Assembly: GCF_042650605.1 (NCBI RefSeq)
Contig: NZ_JBHSBN010000015.1
Span: 1 to 64,000 of the forward strand
Reading direction: 5' to 3'
Length of the DNA stretch: 64,000 nucleotides
Origin: Micromonospora_J zhanjiangensis
GTDB taxonomy: Bacteria > Actinomycetota > Actinomycetes > Mycobacteriales > Micromonosporaceae
Position 1 is the stretch's first letter, and the number at the start of each line of letters is the position of its first letter. Under the pieces are notes generated by a model. The model saw nothing but the letters and a program-made list of their open reading frames with translations. It had not been told where the DNA came from and did no database searches. The position numbers and the translations under genes were made by a program. This document shows positions 17,354-25,689 of the stretch, piece after piece.

Positions 17354-18577
17354 TCACACGGCGACGGCGGGTTTCTCCCGGCTGACCGCGTCGAGCAGCA
17401 TCCGCGCGGCCACCGCCGCCCCGTCGGTGCGGATCGTGCCGGCCACCGCCGCCGCCCGCTCCCGGGTCCGCGGCGCGAGGGCCGTCCCGAGCGCGGCCGA
17501 CAGGGAGTCGACGGTCGGCGTCGGACCGTCGTGCGCCGCGCCGATGCCCAACTCGGCCACCCGGCCGGCGAAGTACGGCTGGTCCACCATCTGCGGCACC
17601 ACGACCTGCGGGACGCCGGCCCGGGCGGCCGTGGTCGTCGTACCCACGCCGCCGTGGTGCACGGCGGCCGCCACCCGGCCGAACAGCACCTGGTGGTTCA
17701 CCTCGCCGACGACGAAACAGTCGTCCCGGTCGTCGGGCAGGGCCAGGCCGGCCCAGCCGCGGGAGAGGATCACCCGGTGGCCCTGGGCGCGGACCGCCTC
17801 GACGGCCACCTTCGCGGCGTCGGCGGGCGCGGGCATGCTGCCGAACCCCACGTACACCGGCGGTGGACCGGCCGCCAGGAACGCCTCCAGCTCCGGCGCG
17901 AGAGGGCGTTCGTCGGGCAGGATCCACGCGCCGGTCTGCACGGCGTCGAGGTCCGTCGGTTGCAGCGGCGCCAGGATCGGGTCGGCCGCCAGCAGGGGGT
18001 GATCGGTGAAGCCGTACCGGAAGATGTCCGCCACCGGCGGCAGGCCGATCGCGGCCCGCCTGCTGTTGAGCGGCTCGCCGAACCGCCGATGGGCACCCCG
18101 GTTGTTCCGGTCCCAGAGCGCCCGGTTGTCGGTCACGTCCCGGGCGGGTGGCTCGCCGAGGGGCGGTGGCGGCGGATAGTACGGCGACGGCAGGAAGATC
18201 GGGCAGTAGAAGCCGTAGAAGTAGGGGATGGCCCGCTTCTCGGCCACCGACCGGACGGCGACGGCGTCGGACAACACGCCGGTCGCCAGCACCGCGTCAC
18301 AGCCCTCGGCGGCCGCCGGGACCTGGTCGAACTGCGCGGCCATCGCCTCGGCGGCGAGCCGCGGCCCGTCCGCGGGGGTCGGCCTCGCCGCGTTGATCGC
18401 GGTACGGGTCGACCGACCGACCGGCACCAGCGGCACGCCGACCTCGGCCAGCCGCTCCGCGGCGTCCGGGGGCGCGCACATCCGCACCTCGGCACCGAGC
18501 GCCCGCAGCCGTACCGCCAGCGCCACCAGCGGTTCGACGTCGCCGCGGCTTCCCGACGTCGACAACAACACACGCAT
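17354..18577 (-). CDS. GT1-family glycosyltransferase, GtfE/GtfB-like (probable residue-4 glucosyltransferase)
   Basis: A 407-residue GT-B enzyme close to GtfE and GtfB, the glucosyltransferases that act on Hpg4 of the aglycone. Shared features are the acceptor loop FLPSPYYPPPPPLGEP, LAPLQPTDLDAVQTG and the donor-site segment VGEVNHQVLFGRVAAAVHHGG. These enzymes use UDP- or TDP-glucose and act first, making the primary glycoside that GtfD-like enzymes extend. The start is the ATG at 18577. It is third in a run of four same-strand glycosyltransferase genes separated by 44-68 bases. Confidence 0.9.
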   Translation of the reverse strand: MRVLLSTSGSRGDVEPLVALAVRLRALGAEVRMCAPPDAAERLAEVGVPLVPVGRSTRTAINAARPTPADGPRLAAEAMAAQFDQVPAAAEGCDAVLATGVLSDAVAVRSVAEKRAIPYFYGFYCPIFLPSPYYPPPPPLGEPPARDVTDNRALWDRNNRGAHRRFGEPLNSRRAAIGLPPVADIFRYGFTDHPLLAADPILAPLQPTDLDAVQTGAWILPDERPLAPELEAFLAAGPPPVYVGFGSMPAPADAAKVAVEAVRAQGHRVILSRGWAGLALPDDRDDCFVVGEVNHQVLFGRVAAAVHHGGVGTTTTAARAGVPQVVVPQMVDQPYFAGRVAELGIGAAHDGPTPTVDSLSAALGTALAPRTRERAAAVAGTIRTDGAAVAARMLLDAVSREKPAVAV

Positions 18578-18630
18578 CGCGTATTCCCCTCCGTAGGTTC
18601 CCGCCGGTTCCGGGTCGCCGACCCGGGTGG

Positions 18631-19860
18631 TCACACGGAGACCGGCGGCTTCTCCCGGCTGACCGCGTCGAGCAGCATCCGCGCGGCCACCGCCGCGCCG
18701 TCGGTACGCATCCGGCCGGCCACGGCCGCCGCCCGCTCCCGGGTCCGCGGCGCCAGGGCCGTCCGGAGAGCGGCCGACAGGGCGTCGAAGGTCGGTGCGG
18801 GCCCGTCGACCGCCGCACCGGCGCCCAGCTCGACCAGCCGCTCGGAGTAGTACACCTGGCCCACGATCTGACGGACCAGGATCTGGGGTGCGCCGGCCTG
18901 GCTGGCCACGTGCGTCGTGCCCGTACCGTCGTGGTGCACGGCGACGGCCACCCGGCCGAACAGCGCCTGGAGGTTCACCTCGCCGACGGCGAAACAGTCG
19001 GTCGCGTCGTCGGGCAGGGCCAGGTCGTACCAGCCCCGGGAGAGGATCACCCGGCAGCCCTGGGCCCGGGCCGCCTCGACGGCCACCCGGGCGGCGTCCT
19101 CGGCGCCGCCCGAGCTGCCGAAGCCCACGTACACCGGTGGCGGGCCGGCCGCGAGGAACGCCGCCAGGTCCGCCGGCAGGGGCCGTTCGTCGGGCAGGAT
19201 CCAGGCACCGGTCTGCACGGCCTCGACGCCCGGCCGCAGCGGGGCCAGAACCGGATCCGCCGCCATCCAGGGCCGGTCGGTCAAGGCGTAGTCGAAGACG
19301 TTCCGCACCGGCGGCAGGCCCAGCGCGGCCCGGCGGTCGTTGATGACGCCGCCGAACAGCCCGTCGGCGCCCTCGTTGAACTGCTGCCGCTGCGCCGGGT
19401 CCAGCGCCGTGGGCAGGTGGATCGGACTCCAGACGACGTAGAAGTACGGGATACCCAGCCGCTCGGCCACCGACCGGACGGCGGCCGCACCGGACAGCAG
19501 ACCGCTCGCCACCACCACGTCACAGTCCTGGGCGGCGGCCGCGGCCTGGTCGAACTGCGTGTGCACCCCCGCCGTCGCGGGATTGGCCCGGTCGCGCGGC
19601 AGCCGTTCGATCGGCATCAGCGGCACGTCGAGTTCGGCCAGCCGTTCGGCGCTGTCCCGCGGCGCGCACATCAGCGCCTGGGCGCCGAGGGCCCGCAATC
19701 GCGCCGCCAACGCCACCAGGGGTTCGACGTCTCCGCGTGAACCGCACGACCACAACAACGCCCGCGGCGAGCCCTTGCCAATCTCTCCCTGCGGGCCGTC
19801 GTCGGCCGGGGTCGAAGGCGGCTCGGGCGCGCCGCGCGGTTCAGGTTGAAGAAGGTTCAT
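18631..19860 (-). CDS. GT1-family glycosyltransferase, GtfA-like, with N-terminal extension
   Basis: A GT-B enzyme of about 409 residues. The donor site AVAVHHDGTGTTHVASQAGAPQ with ILVRQIVGQVYY resembles GtfA, which transfers an amino sugar to beta-hydroxytyrosine 6. The family N-terminus (RALLWSCGSRGDVEP) is preceded by about 37 extra residues rich in Pro, Gly and Glu (MNLLQPEPRG onward). The ATG at 19860 follows GGGGGAC and is the first start after the operator at 19931-19959. A later start would be needed to lose the extension, and I see no well-placed one. As the first gene after the operator it heads the glycosyltransferase transcript. It is the best candidate here to use the ristosamine-like sugar. 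Confidence 0.87.
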   Translation of the reverse strand: MNLLQPEPRGAPEPPSTPADDGPQGEIGKGSPRALLWSCGSRGDVEPLVALAARLRALGAQALMCAPRDSAERLAELDVPLMPIERLPRDRANPATAGVHTQFDQAAAAAQDCDVVVASGLLSGAAAVRSVAERLGIPYFYVVWSPIHLPTALDPAQRQQFNEGADGLFGGVINDRRAALGLPPVRNVFDYALTDRPWMAADPVLAPLRPGVEAVQTGAWILPDERPLPADLAAFLAAGPPPVYVGFGSSGGAEDAARVAVEAARAQGCRVILSRGWYDLALPDDATDCFAVGEVNLQALFGRVAVAVHHDGTGTTHVASQAGAPQILVRQIVGQVYYSERLVELGAGAAVDGPAPTFDALSAALRTALAPRTRERAAAVAGRMRTDGAAVAARMLLDAVSREKPPVSV

Positions 19861-19930
19861 TCCCGCGTCCCCCATCCCGTCGCATTCAGCGAGCTCAATC
19901 ATGCGGAACGGGCCCGATGTCCACGAGCGG

Positions 19931-19959
19931 GTCCAAGTGAGCATCCCGGACACTTGGTC
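19931..19959. promoter_or_regulatory. StrR/Bbr-like operator heading the glycosyltransferase operon
   Basis: GTCCAA, 17 bases, then TTGGTC (one mismatch in the last half). It is preceded on the plus strand by GATGTCCACGAGCGG, the same context as at 47847 and 49222. It lies 71 bases upstream of the ATG at 19860 and downstream of the hairpin that follows the module 7 NRPS. Confidence 0.78.
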
Positions 19960-19981
19960 ACCCGCCCCGGACCCGGCCGCG

Positions 19982-20021
19982 CGCGGGAAGCCCGGGGCCC
20001 TCCGGCCCCGGGCTTCCCGCG
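19982..20021 (-). terminator. 18-bp perfect hairpin after the NRPS genes
   Basis: Perfect inverted repeat: arms 19982-19999 and 20004-20021 around a CTCC loop. It lies 37 bases after the stop of the module 7 NRPS, and a new operator follows at once, so it is a natural end of the NRPS transcript. There is no T-run, as is common for actinomycete terminators. Confidence 0.8.
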
Positions 20022-20057
20022 GGTACGACGACTCGACCGGGTCCGCTCAGCGGTCGG

Positions 20058-23000
20058 TCACCGCCGCGTCCCCGGCCGCTCCGCCCGGGACCGGAGCTTC
20101 TCGGCGAGTACGGCCCCGATCTGGGCCAACGCGGCGGGCTGCACCATCTCGTAGTGGTTGGTCGGGATCTCGTGCGGCTCGATGGTCCCGCTGGTGTAGT
20201 CCCGCCAGCTGGCGATCGCCACCGGGGCGGGCAGGTGCGCGGGACGGTCCACCGAGGCCACGAAGAGCAGGACGTCGCTGGTGAAGGGCTTGGCGGTGTG
20301 GGCCGGACCGACCTGCCAGAGGTTACGCATGACCGCCTCCAGCCGGGACCGGGCGCCGGCGCCCTCGACCATCTGACCGGCGAGGTCGAGCTCCTGCCGT
20401 TTGCGCTGTTCGAGGGCCTCCTCGTCGCGTACGGCCCGTTCGCTCGGCGTACCGGTCGCGTTCTTGCCCATGTAGACGGGATAGGCGTCCAGCAGGGCGA
20501 GCAGGCCGACCTCCTCCCCCGCCGACTCCAGCAGGACGGCCATCGCCTGCGCGATCCGGCCACCGAGGGACCAGCCGAGCAGGTGGTACGGCCCGGTCGG
20601 CTGCACGGTCCGGATCTGCTCGACGTAGTCGGCCGCCATCTCCTCGACGCTGCCGGGCAGCGTCTCGGTCCGGGCCAGGCCGCGCGCCTGCACGCCGTAG
20701 ACCGGTTGGTTCGGCGGCAGGTGCCGCAGCAGCGGCCGGTAGTTCCAGCTCAGGCCCCCGCTCGCGTGGACACAGAACAGTGCCGGCCGGTCGCCGCCGG
20801 CGCGCAGCGGCAGCAGGACCTCGTAGTCACCCGTCTTCGCCGAGGCGCTCGGTCCCCGGCGTTCGCCCACGACGACAAGCGTCCGGGCGGAGGTCTTGCG
20901 GGCGAGCAGGCCCGTGCGCACCATCCGGTGCCCCTCGGTCCCGTACGGGCAGGGCTCGCTCGGCCGGTCGGCCGCGCCCGCGTCCACCGCCGGACCGGTG
21001 AGGTAGAGCTCGCCGACGGCCCCCGGAACGACCGGCCGCCGCCGGTCGTCGAGCAGGAGCGCGCCGAGCGGCCCGTCCTCGGCCAGGTCCGCGACCACCG
21101 CGGGAACTGCCCCGGACCAGCGGGCCGGCGCGACGGCCGGAGCGTCCCGCTCGGCGTCGTCGAGGAAGAGGTCCAGGTCGCCGATCCGCCGACTGGGATC
21201 GGCCGCCACCTGTTCCAGGACCCGGACCAGCCGGTGGGCCAGCGACCGCGCCGTGTCCTCGTCGAACAGGTCGGCCGCGTAGTGCAGGGCGCCCTCGATG
21301 CCGGCCTCGTCGTCCTCGTCGTCGCGGCGCTCGACGAGCGCGAACGCGAGATCCAGCTCGATGGCCCCGACCCCGGTGGGTTCGGCGACGGTGCGCAGGG
21401 CGGGCAGTTCCGCGGCGTCCCACGCGCCGCTGTCCTCCTCCGCCACCTCCAGTCCGACCTGGAACACCGGGTGGCGGGAGAGCGAGCCCGGCAGGTCCAG
21501 CAGATCGGGAATCCTGTCGAAGGGCACGTCCAGGTGTTGGCGCGCCTCGCGGACCGCCTCCTGCACCCGGGCGACGACCTCCAGGAAGGTCGGGTCGGCC
21601 GAGAGGTCCGTCCGGATCGGGAAGGGCCGGGCGAACGGCCCGATCATCGGCTCCAGATCGATCAGATCCTCGTCCCGGGGCAGCGTCGTGCCGATCACCA
21701 GGTCCTGGCCCGCTCCGTAGCGGCACAGCAGCATGGCGAGGGCGGCCTGCACCAGCTGAAGCGTGTCGACGCCGGCCGACTCGACCGCCTTCGTCAACCG
21801 GGCGTGCGAGTCGGCGTCCAGCCGCAGCGCGACCGTGCCGGCCCGGCGCGACGGGATGGCCGGCCGGGGCCGGTCGAACGGGAGCACCGTCTCGGCGTCG
21901 ATGCCGGCCAGGTGGTTCCGCCAGAAGTTCAGCTCGTCGCTGATCAGGCTGTCCTGCTCGCGTTCGCCCGCCAGCAGCCGCCGCTCCCAGATCGCGTAGT
22001 CGGCGAACTGCAGGACCAGGGGCGCGCGCTCCGGGGCCCGGCCGGCTCGCCGGGCACCGTACGCGGCCGCGAGGTCCCGGAAGAACACGTCCATCGAGTC
22101 GTCGTCGGCGGCGATCCGGTGCACCGTCACCGACAACACGTGCTCCTTCTCCGACAGCGCGAACAGGTCGCACCGCCAGGGCAGCTCCCGGGTGAGGTCG
22201 AAGAGCCGCTCACGCCGCTCGGCGAGCAGCCCGGGCAGTTCCTCCTCGGTGACCGGCGCCGGAGTCAACCGGACGGTCGCGGTGTCGTGGATGTGCTGCC
22301 GGACGCTCTGCGCGTCGCCGGGGAAGGTCGTCCGGAGGATCTCGTGCCGGGTCGCGACGTCACCGAGCGCCGCCGCCAGGGCGGTCACGTCCAGCCGGCC
22401 GCGCAGCCGCACCGCGGCCGAGACGTGCAGGCCGGCGGTCTCCTCCGCGGGTCGGGCCAGCAACCAGGCGCGCAGCTGGCGGGCGGTCAGCGGCACCCGT
22501 TCGGGCCGGGTGACGGCCTCCAGCGCGGGGCGTGACTTCGCGGCCAGCGCCCGGGCCACGCCCGCCGGAGTGGGCGAGGAGAACAGCTGCCGGATGGGCA
22601 GGTCCGCACCGAGTTCCTCCCGGATCCGCGCGATGAGCCGCATGGCCAGCGCCGAGCTGCCGCCCAGGTCGTGGAAGGCGTCGTCGACGCCCACCCGGTC
22701 GAGGCCGAGGATCTCGCCGTAGAGCGCGCAGAGCACCTTCTCGGTCTCGCTCTCCGGGGCCTTGGCCGACGCGTGGCCGGCGAGATCCGGGGCGGGCAGG
22801 GCCCGGCGGTCCACCTTGCTGTTGGCGGTGACGGGCAGGCTCATCAGGCCGACGACCGCGGTGGGCACCATGTACGCCGGCAGGACCAGGCCCAGTCGCC
22901 GCCGGATCTCCTCGGTGTCCAGCTCACCGGCGTCGGAGACGACGTAGCCCACCAGGCGCCGTTCGCCCGGTTGGTCCTCGCGCGCCACGACGACCGCCTC

Positions 23001-25670
23001 GCGCACCCCCGGCTGGGCGGCCAACGCGGCCTCCACCTCGGCCAGCTCCACCCGGAAGCCGCGGATCTTCACCTGGTCGTCGGCGCGGCCGAGGAAGACC
23101 ACCTCGCCCTCGCGGTTCCAGCGCGCCAGGTCCCCCGTCCGGTACATGCGTTCGCCGGGGAGGAAGGGGCACGCCACGAACCGCTCGGCGGTCAGGTCCG
23201 GCCGGGACTGGTAACCGCGGGCCAGCCCGGTACCGGCGATGTACAGCTCGCCGGCCACCCCCGGCGGGACCGGCCGCAGGAAGGCGTCGAGGAGGTAGAT
23301 CCTGCGGTTGGTCATGGGACGGCCGATCGGCAGCTCCGGCCCGAGTTCGGCACCGGGCTCGATCGGTTTCCACGTCGCGCACAGGGTGGTCTCGGTCGGC
23401 CCGTACGTGTTCCGCACCCGCAGGTCGGGCTGGGCCCGGCGCAGGTTCGCCACGGTGTGCGCGGGCACCACGTCGCCGCCGGTCCCGACCTCCCGCAGGC
23501 CGGCGAAGCAGTCCGGTGACGACTCCGCCAGCGCGCGGAAGGTGCCGGCGGTGAGGTGCACGGCGGTGGCGCCCCGTTCGACGGCCTGCCGTATCCCGCC
23601 CGCGTCCACCACCCCCGGCTCGGCGACCAGGACCCGGCCGCCCGTGGTGAGCGGCACCCACATCTCGTACAGCGAGGGGTCGAAGACGTGCGTCGCGTGC
23701 ATCAGCACGGCGTCGTCGGGGCCGAGCTGCCAGCCCGCGTCGCCGGCCAGGCCGGCCACCGCCCCGTGCGGGATCGCCACACCCTTCGGAACGCCGGTGG
23801 ACCCGGAGGTGTACATCACGTACGCCAGGTCGTCGGCGCCGAGCCGGATCCGGGGTGCCGGCGCGGCGGTATCGGCCACGGCCGAACGGGTTCCCGGCGC
23901 GTCGAGGACGACGGTGACCCGTCCCGGCGCGTCCTGCGGCACGACCGCGCGGGTGGCCTCGGTGCAGACGACGGTCGAGACGTCGGCGTCGGCGAAGATG
24001 AACGCGATCCGCTCGGCCGGGTACGCGACGTCCACCGGGACGTACGCGGCGCCCGCCTTCCAGATCGCCAGGAACACGACCGGCAGCTCGGCCGACCTCT
24101 CCATCGCCACCCCGACGCGGTCGCCGCGCCGGACGCCACGCTCGACGAGGTGGGCCGCCAGCCGGTCGGACGCCCGGTCGACCTCGGCGTAGCTGCGGTC
24201 CGTGCCGTCGGCGGAGGTGATCGCCACCGGGTCCGGCGCGGCGGCCACCCGCCGGGCGAACATCTCGACCACGGACCGCCCGGGCACCGGGCCGGCGGTG
24301 GCGTTCCAGTCGTCCACCACGACGGCGCGCTCGGCCTCGCCCAGCAGGGTCAGCCGGCCGACCAGGACGCCGGGCTCGGCGACCAGCCGCTCCAGCACCC
24401 GCACGATCGCGCCCAGCACCGATTCGGCGGCCGCCCGGTCGAACAGGCCCCGCTCGTAGTTGAGGATGACCGGCATCCGCTCACCCGGCCCGGTGACCAG
24501 GGTGAACGGGTAGTGCGAGGCGTCCCGACCCTGCTGCACCGGACGCATGGTCAGGCCGTCGTCCGCCGACCCGCCGAGTCCGGTACGGGGGAAGTTCTCG
24601 TAGATGACGAGCGTGTCGAAGACCGCCCCGGGCCCGACGACGGCCTGCACCTCCTGCAGGCCGAGGTGCTGGTAAGCGCCGAGCGCGGACTGGCTCCGCT
24701 GCAGGTCGGCGAGCAGGTCGACGACGCGCTGCCCGCCGTCCAGCCGGACCCGCACCGGCAGGGTGTTGAGCAGCATGCCGACCATCGACTCCACCCCGGC
24801 CAGCTCGGCCGGCCGGCCGGAGGAGGTCGCGCCGAACACCACATCGGTACGGCCGGCCAGTTGCGCCAGCACGACGGCCCACGCGCCCTGCACGACCGTG
24901 TTCATCGTCAGGTCGTGACCGCGCGCCAGCCGGGCCAGGTCGTCCGTCAGCTCCGGGGACAGCTCGGTCAGCACGGTGTCGATGTCCGGCACGCGGGTCG
25001 GATCGGCCGGGGCGACCGTGGTGGGGCTGTCCAGCCCGGCGAGCGCCTCCCGCCAGGCCGCCCGGCCCGCCTCCTTGTCCTGCCGACCCAGCCAGGCCAG
25101 GTAGTCCCGGTACGACACCGGGGCGGGCAGCCCGGACGCGTCCCCACCCGCCGCGTAGATCGCGGCGAGTTCGCGGTGCAGGATCGGCATGGACCAGCCG
25201 TCCACCAGCACGTGGTGCAGGGTGTGCACGAGCCGGTGGCTGCGCGGGCCGAGCCGGATCAGGTGCAGTTTCAGCAGCGGCGCCGCCTCCAGGCGGAACC
25301 GCTCGGCCATCTCGTCCGCCGCCAGCCGGCTCACCTCCGCGGCGGCGACGTCGTCCGGCAGCCCGGACAGGTCCGTCTCGCGCCAGGGCAGTTCGACGTT
25401 CCGCTGGATGACCTGCACCATCTGCGCGCCGCTGACGTACCGGAAACAGGCCCGCAGCGCGGCGTGCCGATCCACGAGCGCCTGCCAGGACGCCCGCAGC
25501 AGCTCGGCGTCCAGCGGGCCGTCGATGCCGTAGACGGACTGCACGGTGTAGGTGTCCGGCCCGTCCGGGTCGAGCGCGGTGTGGTAGAGCATGCCCTCCT
25601 GCAGCGGCGAAAGGGGCCAGACGTCCTCCACGCCGGAGCGCGGCTTCGTACGGGTGTCCTCAACGGTCAC
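20058..25670 (-). CDS. NRPS module 7: C-A-T-X-TE (Dpg7, P450 recruitment, release)
   Basis: 1870 residues. C7 has LHHVLVDGWS near residue 150. A7 has TSGSTGVPKG near 615; I read its pocket as D-P-Y-H-G-G-T-L-C-K, the Dpg code. T7 is near 1004 with LGGSSALA, where GGSS replaces the usual GGDS but the phosphopantetheine serine is kept. The X domain spans about 1060-1500 and is a C-like fold whose active-site string is degraded to VHRIAADDDS; in GPA pathways it recruits the Oxy P450s. A thioesterase follows, with GWSLGG near 1698 and a late histidine in NHYEM. Between X and TE are about 130 residues with no obvious domain. The start is the GTG at 25670, with AAGGAG upstream, 19 bases after the module 4-6 gene. 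Confidence 0.96.
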   Translation of the reverse strand: MTVEDTRTKPRSGVEDVWPLSPLQEGMLYHTALDPDGPDTYTVQSVYGIDGPLDAELLRASWQALVDRHAALRACFRYVSGAQMVQVIQRNVELPWRETDLSGLPDDVAAAEVSRLAADEMAERFRLEAAPLLKLHLIRLGPRSHRLVHTLHHVLVDGWSMPILHRELAAIYAAGGDASGLPAPVSYRDYLAWLGRQDKEAGRAAWREALAGLDSPTTVAPADPTRVPDIDTVLTELSPELTDDLARLARGHDLTMNTVVQGAWAVVLAQLAGRTDVVFGATSSGRPAELAGVESMVGMLLNTLPVRVRLDGGQRVVDLLADLQRSQSALGAYQHLGLQEVQAVVGPGAVFDTLVIYENFPRTGLGGSADDGLTMRPVQQGRDASHYPFTLVTGPGERMPVILNYERGLFDRAAAESVLGAIVRVLERLVAEPGVLVGRLTLLGEAERAVVVDDWNATAGPVPGRSVVEMFARRVAAAPDPVAITSADGTDRSYAEVDRASDRLAAHLVERGVRRGDRVGVAMERSAELPVVFLAIWKAGAAYVPVDVAYPAERIAFIFADADVSTVVCTEATRAVVPQDAPGRVTVVLDAPGTRSAVADTAAPAPRIRLGADDLAYVMYTSGSTGVPKGVAIPHGAVAGLAGDAGWQLGPDDAVLMHATHVFDPSLYEMWVPLTTGGRVLVAEPGVVDAGGIRQAVERGATAVHLTAGTFRALAESSPDCFAGLREVGTGGDVVPAHTVANLRRAQPDLRVRNTYGPTETTLCATWKPIEPGAELGPELPIGRPMTNRRIYLLDAFLRPVPPGVAGELYIAGTGLARGYQSRPDLTAERFVACPFLPGERMYRTGDLARWNREGEVVFLGRADDQVKIRGFRVELAEVEAALAAQPGVREAVVVAREDQPGERRLVGYVVSDAGELDTEEIRRRLGLVLPAYMVPTAVVGLMSLPVTANSKVDRRALPAPDLAGHASAKAPESETEKVLCALYGEILGLDRVGVDDAFHDLGGSSALAMRLIARIREELGADLPIRQLFSSPTPAGVARALAAKSRPALEAVTRPERVPLTARQLRAWLLARPAEETAGLHVSAAVRLRGRLDVTALAAALGDVATRHEILRTTFPGDAQSVRQHIHDTATVRLTPAPVTEEELPGLLAERRERLFDLTRELPWRCDLFALSEKEHVLSVTVHRIAADDDSMDVFFRDLAAAYGARRAGRAPERAPLVLQFADYAIWERRLLAGEREQDSLISDELNFWRNHLAGIDAETVLPFDRPRPAIPSRRAGTVALRLDADSHARLTKAVESAGVDTLQLVQAALAMLLCRYGAGQDLVIGTTLPRDEDLIDLEPMIGPFARPFPIRTDLSADPTFLEVVARVQEAVREARQHLDVPFDRIPDLLDLPGSLSRHPVFQVGLEVAEEDSGAWDAAELPALRTVAEPTGVGAIELDLAFALVERRDDEDDEAGIEGALHYAADLFDEDTARSLAHRLVRVLEQVAADPSRRIGDLDLFLDDAERDAPAVAPARWSGAVPAVVADLAEDGPLGALLLDDRRRPVVPGAVGELYLTGPAVDAGAADRPSEPCPYGTEGHRMVRTGLLARKTSARTLVVVGERRGPSASAKTGDYEVLLPLRAGGDRPALFCVHASGGLSWNYRPLLRHLPPNQPVYGVQARGLARTETLPGSVEEMAADYVEQIRTVQPTGPYHLLGWSLGGRIAQAMAVLLESAGEEVGLLALLDAYPVYMGKNATGTPSERAVRDEEALEQRKRQELDLAGQMVEGAGARSRLEAVMRNLWQVGPAHTAKPFTSDVLLFVASVDRPAHLPAPVAIASWRDYTSGTIEPHEIPTNHYEMVQPAALAQIGAVLAEKLRSRAERPGTRR

Positions 25671-25689
25671 GATCTGCTCCTTCGGAGAG

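Noticed and set aside
20058..25670. X domain as an active condensation domain, or T7 as inactive because of GGSS
   Set aside because: The X domain's active-site string is VHRIAADDDS, so it is not catalytic; in T7 the phosphopantetheine serine itself is kept.
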